Counted from the first letter of the stretch, positions 8,705 to 18,704 are shown. The stretch is 64,000 nucleotides of DNA from an uncultured Eubacteriales bacterium (GCA_900551295.1 URVJ01000007.1:1-64000), one strand, 5' to 3'. Numbers and translations: made by a program. Notes: generated from the sequence alone by a model not told the origin.

Positions 8705-9583
8705 ATGAAATATGACGTTATAACGCGTGCGATGACAAGGGACGGAAACGCGCGCATAATCATGATAAATTCAAAGAATACCGTAAACGAGGCTATAAGA
8801 ATACACCACACCGCACCTACTGCAAGCGCGGCGCTCGGAAGAACGCTTACAGCCGCGTCCATGATAGGCGTAATGCTTAAAGATAAGACCGACAGCGTAA
8901 CGCTTACTTTCAACGGAAACGGCTCTGCCGGAAAAATACTTGCCGTAAGCGACTATTACGGAAATACACGCGGTTTTATCCAGAACCCGTGCGCGGATCT
9001 GCCGCTTAATTCAAAGGGCAAGCTTGACGTTTCGGGAATTGTCGGCAAAGGAACGTTAAGCGTGGTAAGAGATACCGGAGAGGGTCAGCCGTTTGTCGGG
9101 CTTGTGCCGATAGTTTCGGGAGAGATCGCGGAGGATATAACCAATTACTTTGCCGAAAGCGAGCAGATACCGACGGTCTGCGCACTGGGCGTGCTTGTGG
9201 GAACGGATAAGATGTGCGCGTCCGCGGGCGGATTTATGATACAGCTTTTGCCGGGTGCGGACGAGGCGTTTATCGAAAAAATCGAAAAAAGACTTCCGCT
9301 TATACCTCCCGTGTCGAGAATGTTTTCGTCGGGAGAGGAAAACGGACAGTATATCGCAAATATTCTCGGAGATATAGAATTCGACATTTTCGACGAATCC
9401 GAGGTTTCGTATAAGTGTTACTGTTCGCGCGATAAAGTCGAGAGAGCACTGCTTTCAATGGGCAAAAACGAACTTCAGAGAATGATAGACGAGGATAAGG
9501 ACACAGAGGTTTCGTGCCAGTTCTGCGATAAAATATATAAGTTTTCAAAGAATGACCTTATTCATCTGAGTAAACAAAGGTAA
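8705..9583 (+). CDS. hslO: Redox-regulated chaperone Hsp33
   Basis: Holdase chaperone activated by oxidation and unfolding. At 292 residues it has the usual family length. The C-terminal zinc-binding switch holds the four required cysteines as CYC (in SYKCYCSRDK) and CQFC (in EVSCQFCDK), spaced by ~30 residues. The N-terminal core starts in family style with MTRDGNARIIMINS. It sits in a tightly spaced operon, five bases after the methyltransferase. Its presence fits with the peroxide-defence genes at the other end of the window. Confidence 0.97.
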   Translation: MKYDVITRAMTRDGNARIIMINSKNTVNEAIRIHHTAPTASAALGRTLTAASMIGVMLKDKTDSVTLTFNGNGSAGKILAVSDYYGNTRGFIQNPCADLPLNSKGKLDVSGIVGKGTLSVVRDTGEGQPFVGLVPIVSGEIAEDITNYFAESEQIPTVCALGVLVGTDKMCASAGGFMIQLLPGADEAFIEKIEKRLPLIPPVSRMFSSGEENGQYIANILGDIEFDIFDESEVSYKCYCSRDKVERALLSMGKNELQRMIDEDKDTEVSCQFCDKIYKFSKNDLIHLSKQR

Positions 9584-9592
9584 AACACATTT

Positions 9593-11026
9593 ATGAGTAT
9601 AAACGCAAATAACGAAAATACGGCGGATATTAAAAATCAGGATAAGTATGCCGACAGAGTGCGCGCAATAACGTCGCAGATGTCGCTCAACAAGGGCGGA
9701 AAGCCAAAGGTGTGCGTTGTAACTTTCGGCTGTCAGCAAAACGAGGCGGACAGCGAAAAGATCATGGGTTCGGCAAAGGAACTCGGCTATGAGAAAACGG
9801 CGTTACAGGACGACGCCGACCTTATAATTTTCAATACCTGCGCCGTAAGAGAACACGCAGAGCTTAAAGCGCTCTCCAAAACAGGGCAGCTAAAGCACTT
9901 AAAAGACAAAAACCCCGATCTGCTTGTAGGTCTGTGGGGCTGCATGGTAAATCAGGAGAGCAGGATAGAGGATATAAAGCATAAATACCCTTACGTCGAT
10001 TTCGTAGCCGGAACAAATATGCTCCACAGGCTTCCCGAAATACTCTGCGACGTAATGGTAAACAAAAGACGCAGATACTACGTCGATTCTCAAGACGTAA
10101 GCGTGGTCGAGGGCGTTCCGACGCAGCGTTCAAGCAGCATAAAAGCGCTTGTTTCGATAATGTACGGCTGCGATAATTTCTGCACTTACTGTATCGTGCC
10201 GTATGTGCGCGGCAGGGAACGCAGCAGAAAACCCGACGATATAATTTCCGAAGTAAAAGAGCTTGTTGCCGGCGGCTGCAAAGATATAACGCTGCTCGGT
10301 CAGAACGTAAATTCCTACGGCAAGGGACTTGACGGAGAGGATAAGTGTGCATTCCCGGAACTGCTTGAGAGAATAGCAAACCTTGACGGCGATTTTGTTC
10401 TGCGGTTTATGACGTCCCACCCCAAGGACGCCTCCGATGAACTTGTGCGCGTTATACGCGATAATCCTAAGATAGAGCGCCATTTTCATCTTCCTCTGCA
10501 ATCGGGCGACGACAGGGTGCTTAAAGCGATGAACCGTAAATATACGGCGCAGAAGTATCTTGAAATTGCAGAAAAACTCAAAAGCATACCCGATATGCTG
10601 CTTACCACCGATATAATCGTAGGTTTTCCGTCAGAAACAGACGAAGAATTTGAAAACACGCTGAAGCTTGTCGAAAAAGTAAACTTTGACGCCGTATTTT
10701 CCTTTATATATTCTCCGCGTCCGGGAACGCCTGCGGCAAAACTTGAAGATCCGACGCCGTATGAGCAAAAAACAAAGCGTATGTCGGAACTTTTAGGACT
10801 TCAGCGAGAGAATGTTCTCAAAATAAACCAAAGCTTTGTCGGAAAGACAGTCCGCGTGCTGTGCGAAACAAAGCAAAACGAAAAGGGATTATTTACCGGA
10901 AGAACTTCGTCATTTAAGCTCGTAAAATTCGAGTCGGAGGATAAAAATATATACGGTAAGTTTGTAAACGTAAAAATAACCGGTTTCAGCGAGTCGTGCA
11001 TTTCGGGAAACGCGGTTTTTGAATGA
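9593..11026 (+). CDS. miaB: tRNA-2-methylthio-N6-dimethylallyladenosine synthase
   Basis: Radical-SAM methylthiotransferase that converts i6A37 of tRNA to ms2i6A37. The 477-residue protein has the N-terminal UPF0004 domain with cluster cysteines in FGCQQNEADS, NTCAVREHAE and GCMVNQE, the radical-SAM motif CDNFCTYC at about residue 195, and a C-terminal TRAM RNA-binding domain (~405-475). A YlbF-family gene follows at 19 bases. In Bacillus, miaB likewise neighbours the YlbF-family gene ymcA and lies close to mutS, so this order is conserved. Confidence 0.97.
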   Translation: MSINANNENTADIKNQDKYADRVRAITSQMSLNKGGKPKVCVVTFGCQQNEADSEKIMGSAKELGYEKTALQDDADLIIFNTCAVREHAELKALSKTGQLKHLKDKNPDLLVGLWGCMVNQESRIEDIKHKYPYVDFVAGTNMLHRLPEILCDVMVNKRRRYYVDSQDVSVVEGVPTQRSSSIKALVSIMYGCDNFCTYCIVPYVRGRERSRKPDDIISEVKELVAGGCKDITLLGQNVNSYGKGLDGEDKCAFPELLERIANLDGDFVLRFMTSHPKDASDELVRVIRDNPKIERHFHLPLQSGDDRVLKAMNRKYTAQKYLEIAEKLKSIPDMLLTTDIIVGFPSETDEEFENTLKLVEKVNFDAVFSFIYSPRPGTPAAKLEDPTPYEQKTKRMSELLGLQRENVLKINQSFVGKTVRVLCETKQNEKGLFTGRTSSFKLVKFESEDKNIYGKFVNVKITGFSESCISGNAVFE

Positions 11027-11045
11027 TATTTTAAGGAGAAAAAAC

Positions 11046-11480
11046 ATGGAAATAATAAATCTTGCGAGAAAACTGGGCGAAGAACTCGCCGCAAGCGACG
11101 AATATAAGAATTTCTGCACCACGCGTGACAAGTGCCGCGAAAACACAGCTCTTAAAGTAAAGCTTGACGAATTCAAGGTTCAGAAAAGCATACTCGATGT
11201 TGAAAAGGAAAAGGACGACGACGAGCGCGACGAGGGCTTTGTGGACGCAGTGTCCGTAAGAGTGGAGGAGCTTTATAACGAGATAACAAACGATCCCGAT
11301 ATGAAAGCCTATAATAAAGCCGAGGAAGACCTCAATCTTCTCATGACCGCGATAAATATGACGATAACCTCATATATAAGCCCCGAAAGCCTTTCGGGAA
11401 AATACGGCGAAGGCGACGGAGACTTTGACGGAGACGACGGCTGTACCCATAATTGCAGCACCTGCCATGGCTGTCACTGA
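11046..11480 (+). CDS. YlbF/YmcA family protein with Cys-rich tail
   Basis: A 144-residue helical protein of the Com_YlbF family, whose Bacillus members (YlbF and YmcA, with YaaT) form the Ric complex that affects RNase Y-dependent mRNA maturation, competence and biofilm. Residues ~1-115 are charged and helical; the end is CTHNCSTCHGCH, four Cys and two His in 12 residues after an acidic D/G linker, a likely Fe-S or metal ligand set. The start is the ATG 8 bases after AAGGAG, not an upstream in-frame ATG inside the miaB end. Which of the two paralogues it represents is unresolved. Confidence 0.88.
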   Translation: MEIINLARKLGEELAASDEYKNFCTTRDKCRENTALKVKLDEFKVQKSILDVEKEKDDDERDEGFVDAVSVRVEELYNEITNDPDMKAYNKAEEDLNLLMTAINMTITSYISPESLSGKYGEGDGDFDGDDGCTHNCSTCHGCH

Positions 11481-11523
11481 ACAAAAATAAAGACACTTAT
11501 AATTTTTTACCCGGAGGCCGCAA

Positions 11524-14130
11524 ATGCCATATACGCCAATGATGCTCCAGTACCTTGAGGTAAAGGAGAAATATAAAAACGAAATACTGTTTTACAGACT
11601 CGGCGACTTTTACGAGATGTTTTTCGACGACGCCGTTACCGTTTCGCGCGAGCTTGAACTTACGCTTACGGGGAAAAGCTGCGGCACCGAAGAAAGAGCG
11701 CCCATGTGCGGAGTGCCGTTTCACAGCGCGGAAACATATATCGCGCGCCTTGTAAAAAAAGGCTATACCGTCGTAGTCTGCGAACAGATGGAAGATCCGG
11801 CGACGGCAAAGGGACTTGTAAAACGCGACGTTGTGCGCATAATCACACCAGGAACAGTAACCGAGAGCGTAATGCTTACTGAGGGAAAGAATAACTATCT
11901 CTGCGCGCTCTACATTTCGGGTACGTGCGCGGGCATCTGCTTTGCCGATATATCGACAGCAAAGGTGTACGTTACGCAGATAAACGACGGCGACGTAAAT
12001 AACCGCATAATAAACGAGCTTGCGACGTATCTGCCGAGTGAGATTATAACAAATGCCGACAGAACCGGCGTAAAGGAAATATTCGAGTACGCAAGAGACC
12101 GTATAGGCAGCGTTTATAACGATGCGTCAAAGAATCTTTTTTCGGGCGACGCCTACGGCGAACTCTGCACGCATTTCGGAAAAGACCAGCTCGATAAGGC
12201 GCTGCTTTACGAGAACAGTCCCGGAACACGTGCGCTTTGCGCGATAATGCGCTATATTGCGCAGACGCAGAAGGTAGACCTTGCGTATATAGATAAGATA
12301 AACAGCTACGATTCGGGCGTGTATCTCGGAATAGACGTAAATACAAGACGCAGCCTTGAACTGTGCGAGACCATGAGAACGCGCGAAAAACGCGGTTCTT
12401 TGCTGTGGGTGCTGGATAAGACCAAGACGGCAATGGGCGCAAGACTTCTCCGCAAGTGGGTCGAACAGCCGCTTGTCGGCGTAAACGAAATACTTGCAAG
12501 ACAGAACGCCGTAACCGAACTTTTTGATAATTTCATAGCCAAAGAGGAGCTGCAAAGACTGCTGTCCGAAATAAACGACCTTGAACGCCTTATGACAAGG
12601 GTTGTTTTCAATACCACAAACGGCAAGGACATGAAAGCCATAGAGCAGTCGGTAAACGCGCTGGTTCCCATCAAAAAGCAGCTTGCGGAATTTCGCGGCG
12701 CAGAGCTTAAAGCCTGCGAAGAAAACCTCGACACACTTGAAGATATAGGCGAATATATTTCAAATGCAATAGTAGACGATCCGCCGTTTTCGGTAAGAGA
12801 GGGCGGAATGATAAAGAAAGGCTTTTCCGAAGAAGCAGACGAACTCCGCAGCATGATGGAGGACGGACATTCGTGGATAGCCAAGATCGAGCAGTCGGAA
12901 AAAGAGCTTACCGGAATTAAAAATTTGAAGATCGGCTATAACCGCGTGTTCGGATATTATATCGAGGTAACAAATTCCTTTAAAGATATGGTTCCGGACA
13001 GATACGTAAGAAAACAGACGCTCACGGGTGCCGAAAGATACATAACCGACGAACTTAAACAGATGGAGTCAAAGGTTCTCGGGGCAAAGGAAAGACTTGT
13101 ATCGCTTGAATACGAGATATTCCAGAAACTGCGCGCGTTCGTCGCGGATAATCTTCACAGAGTTCAGAAAACGGCGGCAGTCATAGCAAAGCTTGACGTT
13201 TATGTTTCGCTTGCAGACACCGCGAAGAAGAATAATTACGTGTGCCCGGAAGTGGATATGTCGGACGTTCTCGATATAAAAGAGGGCAGACACCCGGTCG
13301 TCGAACGCTTTATGAAAAACGAAATGTTTGTGCCGAATGACGCTTATCTCGACGAAAACAGACGCCTGTTACTAATAACAGGTCCGAATATGGCAGGTAA
13401 GAGCACGTATATGCGTCAGACCGCACTTATAATCATAATGGCTCAGATAGGCTCATATGTTCCTGCAAAGAGCGCGCGTATAGGCGTTGTTGATAAGATA
13501 TTCACGCGAATAGGCGCGTCGGACGACCTTTCGGCAGGTCAGTCAACTTTTATGCTTGAAATGTCGGAGTGCGCGTACATACTCAAAAACGCAACAAAAA
13601 GAAGCTTTGTCGTGTACGACGAGATAGGCAGAGGAACGTCTACATATGACGGCATGAGCATAGCGCGCGCAATAGTCGAATATACCGTCAGCAAAAAGCT
13701 TTACGCAAAGACAATGTTCGCAACGCATTACCATGAACTCACAGAGCTGAGCGAGGTGTGCAAGGGCGTCGTCAATTATAACGTGGTCGCAAAGAAAAAG
13801 GGCGACGAGCTTGTATTTCTACGCCGAATAGTCGAGGGTGCCGCCGATCAGAGCTACGGAATCGAGGTCGCAAAGCTTGCCGGAGTGCCGAAGGAGATCG
13901 TAAAGCGCGCCGACGAAATTCTCGAAGAAATAGAGAGTAAGCACGCCGTGACTCCCGTTGCAAAACAGGTGCCCAAAACTCAGACCGACGGATTCGGAAG
14001 TCTGCCGCTTGAGAGCTTTGTCAACGACGAAATATGCGATGAGCTGAAAAAACTCGATATAAATACATTGACGCCGATAGAGGCGCTTTCAAAGCTGTAT
14101 GAGTTTCATAAAAGGCTAAAAGAGAATTAA
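11524..14130 (+). CDS. mutS: DNA mismatch repair protein MutS
   Basis: Mismatch-recognition ATPase, 868 residues. The mismatch-reading FYE wedge is in GDFYEMFFDD (residues ~28-37). The ATPase domain has Walker A GPNMAGKST, Walker B VVYDEIGRGTSTYDG and the ATHYHEL signature. CCCGGAGG is well spaced before ATG. In Bacillus mutS is followed by mutL; here the next gene is an SGNH hydrolase, and mutL lies ~20 kb away on the other strand. Confidence 0.98.
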   Translation: MPYTPMMLQYLEVKEKYKNEILFYRLGDFYEMFFDDAVTVSRELELTLTGKSCGTEERAPMCGVPFHSAETYIARLVKKGYTVVVCEQMEDPATAKGLVKRDVVRIITPGTVTESVMLTEGKNNYLCALYISGTCAGICFADISTAKVYVTQINDGDVNNRIINELATYLPSEIITNADRTGVKEIFEYARDRIGSVYNDASKNLFSGDAYGELCTHFGKDQLDKALLYENSPGTRALCAIMRYIAQTQKVDLAYIDKINSYDSGVYLGIDVNTRRSLELCETMRTREKRGSLLWVLDKTKTAMGARLLRKWVEQPLVGVNEILARQNAVTELFDNFIAKEELQRLLSEINDLERLMTRVVFNTTNGKDMKAIEQSVNALVPIKKQLAEFRGAELKACEENLDTLEDIGEYISNAIVDDPPFSVREGGMIKKGFSEEADELRSMMEDGHSWIAKIEQSEKELTGIKNLKIGYNRVFGYYIEVTNSFKDMVPDRYVRKQTLTGAERYITDELKQMESKVLGAKERLVSLEYEIFQKLRAFVADNLHRVQKTAAVIAKLDVYVSLADTAKKNNYVCPEVDMSDVLDIKEGRHPVVERFMKNEMFVPNDAYLDENRRLLLITGPNMAGKSTYMRQTALIIIMAQIGSYVPAKSARIGVVDKIFTRIGASDDLSAGQSTFMLEMSECAYILKNATKRSFVVYDEIGRGTSTYDGMSIARAIVEYTVSKKLYAKTMFATHYHELTELSEVCKGVVNYNVVAKKKGDELVFLRRIVEGAADQSYGIEVAKLAGVPKEIVKRADEILEEIESKHAVTPVAKQVPKTQTDGFGSLPLESFVNDEICDELKKLDINTLTPIEALSKLYEFHKRLKEN

Positions 14131-14154
14131 AACTTAAAGAGAGGATTTACCAAA

Positions 14155-14829
14155 ATGAGCAAAAAGGATATAGAAGCCAATAACGTCCCGTCGGACAATC
14201 AGGTAAAGCAGCATATATATACGGAAACCGCGCCCGACGCAAAGTTTAAGATACTGTTCGCCGGAAATTCCATAACCATACACGATCCCGCGCCCGATAT
14301 AGGCTGGCACGGAAACTGGGGAATGGCGGCAAGCGCCAAGGAAAAGGACTACGTTCATGTGCTTAAAAGTATGCTTTCGGAAAAGTACGGCGCTTTCAGC
14401 ATGGGTGTGCTGCAAGCCGCAAAGTGGGAACGCTCTTTCTGGGAGGATAACGCGCTTGAGAACGACGGAATAGAGGCTGCGCGCGATTTTGACGCCGATA
14501 TAATAGTAATACGTCTCGGTGAAAACGCGCACCCTTTTGCAAAACCCGAACGCGATTTCGGCGCTGCACTCGAAAAGCTTGCGGCGTACCTCAATAAGAG
14601 CGGAAAGGCGAGAATAATCATAACCGATATGTTCTGGCAGTCCGAAATACTCGATAATCCCATACGCGAAACTGCGCAAAAGAACGGCTGGACTCTCGTA
14701 CATATCGGAGATCTCGGCACAGAGGACGAAAATAAGGCGCTCGGACTTTTTGAACATCACGGCGTTGCGATACACCCGGGAGATGCCGGTATGAAACATA
14801 TCGCACAACGTATTTTTGAGGTAATCTGA
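14155..14829 (+). CDS. SGNH/GDSL-type hydrolase
   Basis: A 224-residue serine esterase-like protein. Block I FAGNSIT holds the presumed nucleophile Ser (GDS is replaced by GNS), the region RLGEN supplies the oxyanion-hole Gly/Asn, and HPGDAGM near the C-terminus supplies the catalytic His, so all core SGNH elements are visible. No signal peptide is seen, which argues for a cytosolic carbohydrate or lipid deacetylase role, but the substrate is unknown. It is the last gene of the yerC operon, 24 bases after mutS, and is closed by a strong terminator. Confidence 0.85.
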   Translation: MSKKDIEANNVPSDNQVKQHIYTETAPDAKFKILFAGNSITIHDPAPDIGWHGNWGMAASAKEKDYVHVLKSMLSEKYGAFSMGVLQAAKWERSFWEDNALENDGIEAARDFDADIIVIRLGENAHPFAKPERDFGAALEKLAAYLNKSGKARIIITDMFWQSEILDNPIRETAQKNGWTLVHIGDLGTEDENKALGLFEHHGVAIHPGDAGMKHIAQRIFEVI

Positions 14830-14858
14830 ACGGCATATCTAAAGCAAATTAACATTTT

Positions 14859-14890
14859 CCGGTATACTTTTAGTGTGCCGGATTTTTTTT
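14859..14890 (+). terminator. Rho-independent terminator of the yerC-mutS operon
   Basis: Nine-pair stem CCGGTATAC/GTGTGCCGG with loop TTTTA, followed by eight T. Confidence 0.9.
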
Positions 14891-14894
14891 GCGC

Positions 14895-14931
14895 AAAAAA
14901 GAATGAGTACGGCATAAAACCGCACCCATTC
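14895..14931 (-). terminator. Rho-independent terminator of the sodium symporter gene
   Basis: Read on the minus strand, GAATGGGTGCGG pairs over 12 positions with CCGTACTCATTC (two G-T pairs) around a 7-base loop, then six T. Confidence 0.88.
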
Positions 14932-14955
14932 GCAAATGTTTCGTGTTGTTTTTTA

Positions 14956-16335
14956 TCAGAGATTTGTAACGACGGATATTACAAGCACAATGGCTATAAT
15001 AACCGGAAGAACGTATGTCATGTACGGTCTTATCCATTTAGGAACTTTCGGCCCCTCGCCTTCGTTTACTTCGTCAAAATAGTTTTTCCAGCCCCAGCCG
15101 AATTTTGCAGTGCAGAATACGACGTAAAGCAGGCTTCCTATCGGGAGAATGAGGTTTGAAACCATAAAGTCCTCAAGATCCATGAATCCTTTTCCGAGTA
15201 CCGTAATGCCGCTCCATGCGTTGAGACTGAGTATGCAGGGCAGCGAGAGCACGAAGATAAGCGGAATGTTTATTGCAACGATCTTTGTTCTCTTTAAAGG
15301 AGTAAGCTCTATCCAGAACGAAATAATGTTTTCAAATACCGCGATAACCGTCGAGAACGACGCAAATATCATAAAGAGGAAGAACAGCGCGCCGACAATT
15401 CTTCCGCCGGGCATTGCATTGAAGATGGACGAGAGGGTAGTGAAGAGGAATCCCGAACCGACGGTTCCTGCGTCTGCCGTAACGCCGTTGTTGTAGGTAA
15501 AGCAAGCCGGGAAGATTATAAGTCCCGACGCGATCGCAACGAACGTGTCAAGGCATACTATGGTGACGGCTTCGCCGAGGAGTCTCTTTTTCTTGTCAAT
15601 GTAGCTGCCGAATATTGCAATGGATCCCATGCCTATCGAGAGCGTAAAGAACGCCTGTCCCATGGCGGAGGAGATAACTGTTCCGAGACCTGCTTCTTTT
15701 ATGTGCTTTACCGACGGAACGAGATAGAATTTAAGTCCTTCGCACGCGTTGGGCAGGGTGCAGCAATATATTGCAAGTCCTATCATGAGCGCAAAGAGCG
15801 CAAGCATCATGACTTTTGTAATTCTTTCAACTCCGTTTTGAAGTCCGAGCGCGCATACGCCGAAACATATGAGTATTACAACGGCGGTTGCCGTCATGAC
15901 TAAAGGCGTGTTTGTTACCATGTTTCCGAACACTTCGCCGAAAGCCTCAGCGCCCGATACCGACTGCATTTCGCCTGTAAGGTATTTTATGAAGTAGATT
16001 AACATCCAGCCCGAAATTGTGGTGTAGAACATCATGAGGAGATAGTTTCCGGCAATACCGAGATACTTCATGAAGTGCCATTTCTGACCTTTCTTTTCGA
16101 GAACCTCAAACGAGGACGCAATACTTCTCTGACTGCCTCTGCCGACTGCAAGCTCCGCTGTCATGACGGGAATTCCGAGAAGTATAAGGAACAGTATGTA
16201 GATAAGTACGAAAGCGGCACCGCCGTAAGCTCCCGTTGTAATGGGAAAACGGTAGACGTTTCCGAGTCCTATTGCGCAGCCTGCGGATATAAGTATAAAT
16301 CCGAGACGCGAGGACAGACGATCGCGGTTGTTCAT
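14956..16335 (-). CDS. Neurotransmitter:sodium symporter (NSS/SNF) family transporter
   Basis: A 459-residue polytopic membrane protein with ~11-12 hydrophobic helices. The first helix shows the NSS signature GFILISAGCAIGLGNVYRFP, with the unwound Gly-rich segment that binds substrate and Na+; GGAAFVLIYILFL and MTAELAVGRGSQRS follow as in LeuT/MhsT/TnaT relatives. It likely imports an amino acid with sodium; which one cannot be told. It is monocistronic, with its own promoter and terminator. Confidence 0.93.
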   Translation of the reverse strand: MNNRDRLSSRLGFILISAGCAIGLGNVYRFPITTGAYGGAAFVLIYILFLILLGIPVMTAELAVGRGSQRSIASSFEVLEKKGQKWHFMKYLGIAGNYLLMMFYTTISGWMLIYFIKYLTGEMQSVSGAEAFGEVFGNMVTNTPLVMTATAVVILICFGVCALGLQNGVERITKVMMLALFALMIGLAIYCCTLPNACEGLKFYLVPSVKHIKEAGLGTVISSAMGQAFFTLSIGMGSIAIFGSYIDKKKRLLGEAVTIVCLDTFVAIASGLIIFPACFTYNNGVTADAGTVGSGFLFTTLSSIFNAMPGGRIVGALFFLFMIFASFSTVIAVFENIISFWIELTPLKRTKIVAINIPLIFVLSLPCILSLNAWSGITVLGKGFMDLEDFMVSNLILPIGSLLYVVFCTAKFGWGWKNYFDEVNEGEGPKVPKWIRPYMTYVLPVIIAIVLVISVVTNL

Positions 16336-16372
16336 TGTGGTTTTTTCCTTCCTTTATACAAAATATGAATAT

Positions 16373-16401
16373 ATTATAACATGAGTTAATCAAAAGGTCA
16401 A
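16373..16401 (-). promoter_or_regulatory. SigA promoter of the NSS transporter
   Basis: Minus strand: TTGACC (16401-16396), 17 bp, TATAAT (16378-16373), 38 bases before the start codon. Confidence 0.8.
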
Positions 16402-16515
16402 TAGTTTTGTAAAAATCCGTAAAAAACAGTACGTATTCGCCGCGCTTTTTGCGTGAATTTAAACATATATTAATAATTGTGCAAAAATGCTCGCGTCACG
16501 TCCCGGAACGGCGCG

Positions 16516-16545
16516 TAAAAAACTTGCAGAATTTCTCCTGCAAGT
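16516..16545 (-). terminator. Terminator of the leucine-rich repeat gene
   Basis: Perfect 8-bp stem ACTTGCAG/CTGCAAGT with an 8-base loop; on the minus strand it is followed by six T. Confidence 0.85.
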
Positions 16546-16602
16546 AAAAATCTGATTTTTATGAAAACAAAAACGCTTGAATTACGGGACAATTCTTTGC
16601 TT

Positions 16603-18474
16603 TTACGCGTTTGCGAAAAGCGATACCGGCTTTGCGCTTTCAAGACTTGCCCAAGCCATAATTTTTACGCTGTCGTGCGGTATGTCGGTTTTTATTGTGA
16701 GCGTTTGACCGTTGTAGAGTGCCTGTACAAAGCCCGCAAATTTTCCGCCGTCGTAGAGAGCCGCTATTATGACGCAGGACTCCGGAACATTTTCTGCGTT
16801 TATTACATATTCGGTCTGTCCGCTGTCAGATGTATTTGCATAGGCGTATAAAACGGGCGCGCAGAAGTGAACCGCTATGTTCTGATATGTTCCCACGTTC
16901 TCGTCGTATGCGGATATTGCGCTGTTCCACTGCTCCTGTGTGCCGGCAAAGTATATGTCTTTGAGATTATCACATTCGCCAAACGCTGAGTTTCCTATTT
17001 TGGTTACGCTTGACGGAATTATCGCATAGCTCAGATCTTTGTTTGCTCTGAAAGTATAAGACTGAATGACGGTAACGCCCTGCGGAATTGATACAGATAT
17101 GATTGCGGTATTTTTGAATGCGTTCGCGCCTATGCTTGTAACGCTCTGCGGAATATTTACGGATTTCAGACTTACGCAGAAGGAAAAAGCGGATTGACCT
17201 ATTTTTGTAAGACTCTGCGGAAGGTTTACGGATTTGAGTTTTACACAGCCGGCAAAAGCGGATTTGCCTATACTTGTAACGCTTTGCGGAAGGTCGGCGG
17301 AAACAAGATTTTCACAAGCCGAAAAAACATAATCGTCTATGGTTTCCACGCCGTAGGGAATTGTAATTTCACTCAGATTTTTGCTGTATTCAAATGCTTT
17401 TTTCGCGATACTTGTTACACTTTCGGGAATGTTGTAGTTTGTTTTTTCGCTTGCTTTCGGATAGATTAAAAGTTCCGTTTTGTCCTTGTTGAAAAGCACA
17501 CCGTCCCTGTCCGAAGAATAGACCTTGTTGCTGCCGTCAACGGTGAATGATTTGACGCAGTTGCAGTCATCGAACGCGCCGTCGCCTATCGAGATAAGGC
17601 TTTGCGGCAAGCTTACACTCTTGATGCCGCCGTTTTTTTCAAAGGCGTTTGCACCGATTTCCGTGACGTTTTCCGGAATTACAAGCTCGGTTATGCCGAC
17701 ACCCATTCTGAATGCGCCGTCGCCTATACTTTTTAAAGTTGACGGCAAAGTAAGATCTCTTAAATTATCTTCCGAAAAGGCATAAGCGCCTATGCTTACG
17801 ATACCTTCGGAAACGTTGACTGCCGTCAGATTGACGCAGTGGTAAAATGCGCGGTCGGGTATTTGCTGAACCGCACCCGGAATATCTATGCTTTTAATGC
17901 CAAAGCAGTCGGCAAAGGCATACTCTCCCATGCTTTTTAAGCTTTCCGGAAGAACGCAGTTTTCCCATAGATTCATACCCTCAAAAGCGTGAGCGCCTAT
18001 TGTTTCAAGTTTTTTCGGAAGAGTCATGGTTTTAATAAAGCCGTTTTTGTAAAAAGCGTAATCACCGATGCTTTTAACGCTGTCCGGAAGTGAAAATTCT
18101 TTGTACGACGGATAATCGGAAATATCTGAAAACGCAAAGTCGCCGATACTTTCCACCGTGTCGGGAATAGCTATACTGCTTATATAAAAGCAGGATTCAA
18201 ATGCATGGTTTCCTATGCTTGTAACTCCGCTTTCGATATTTATATCAAGACTGTAATCGTTGAACTTATACCACGGCGTTTCTTCACAGCTTTGGTAATC
18301 TTTCATTTTTCCGTTTCCGGAGATCGTGAGCGTCCCGTCCGTAAAGGTCCATGTAAGATTTTTGCCGCCGTTTTCCGCACCGCAGGTTCCGTTGAACACA
18401 GCCGCAGAAGCGGAAAATGAAAAGAGCAGGGATATAATAAAGGTTATGATGCAGATTTTAAAAATTTTCTTCAT
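16603..18474 (-). CDS. Secreted BspA-type leucine-rich repeat protein
   Basis: A 623-residue exported protein. The first ~25 residues are a signal peptide (KIFKICIITFIISLLFSFSASAA). Then ~18 LRR_5 repeats of 23 residues follow, with the pattern SVTSIGxxAFxxCxxLKSVxLPxS, up to about residue 520. A C-terminal ~90-residue beta-rich region ends the protein. No SLH, LPXTG or transmembrane anchor is seen, so it is probably released or held by non-covalent contacts. BspA-like repeats bind host or bacterial surface ligands in several species; the ligand here is unknown. It is transcribed alone from a consensus promoter. Confidence 0.92.
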   Translation of the reverse strand: MKKIFKICIITFIISLLFSFSASAAVFNGTCGAENGGKNLTWTFTDGTLTISGNGKMKDYQSCEETPWYKFNDYSLDINIESGVTSIGNHAFESCFYISSIAIPDTVESIGDFAFSDISDYPSYKEFSLPDSVKSIGDYAFYKNGFIKTMTLPKKLETIGAHAFEGMNLWENCVLPESLKSMGEYAFADCFGIKSIDIPGAVQQIPDRAFYHCVNLTAVNVSEGIVSIGAYAFSEDNLRDLTLPSTLKSIGDGAFRMGVGITELVIPENVTEIGANAFEKNGGIKSVSLPQSLISIGDGAFDDCNCVKSFTVDGSNKVYSSDRDGVLFNKDKTELLIYPKASEKTNYNIPESVTSIAKKAFEYSKNLSEITIPYGVETIDDYVFSACENLVSADLPQSVTSIGKSAFAGCVKLKSVNLPQSLTKIGQSAFSFCVSLKSVNIPQSVTSIGANAFKNTAIISVSIPQGVTVIQSYTFRANKDLSYAIIPSSVTKIGNSAFGECDNLKDIYFAGTQEQWNSAISAYDENVGTYQNIAVHFCAPVLYAYANTSDSGQTEYVINAENVPESCVIIAALYDGGKFAGFVQALYNGQTLTIKTDIPHDSVKIMAWASLESAKPVSLFANA

Positions 18475-18514
18475 GGCCGCACTTTCCTTTTTTAAAACGT
18501 TTTATTCTGTAATT

Positions 18515-18543
18515 ATTATACAAAATATTAACCGTAATGTCAA
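18515..18543 (-). promoter_or_regulatory. Consensus SigA promoter of the leucine-rich repeat gene
   Basis: Minus strand: TTGACA (18543-18538), exactly 17 bp, TATAAT (18520-18515), a perfect consensus pair. Confidence 0.9.
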
Positions 18544-18648
18544 CACGTATAGGCGCGCTTTTTGGTCATTCTTGCGCCATGTTACGACACTTTTCGACAA
18601 AATTCGACAAGCACACAAGCGTTATTCCGCAAACGCGCGTATATGAGC

Positions 18649-18683
18649 AAAAAAAGATCCGGCAGAAACAAGCTCCGCCGGAT
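18649..18683 (-). terminator. Terminator of the aminotransferase gene
   Basis: Stem ATCCGGC/GCCGGAT (7 bp) around a 13-base loop; read on the minus strand it ends in a run of seven T. Confidence 0.8.
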
Positions 18684-18704
18684 AAACGTATTTGTGGATA
18701 AGTT

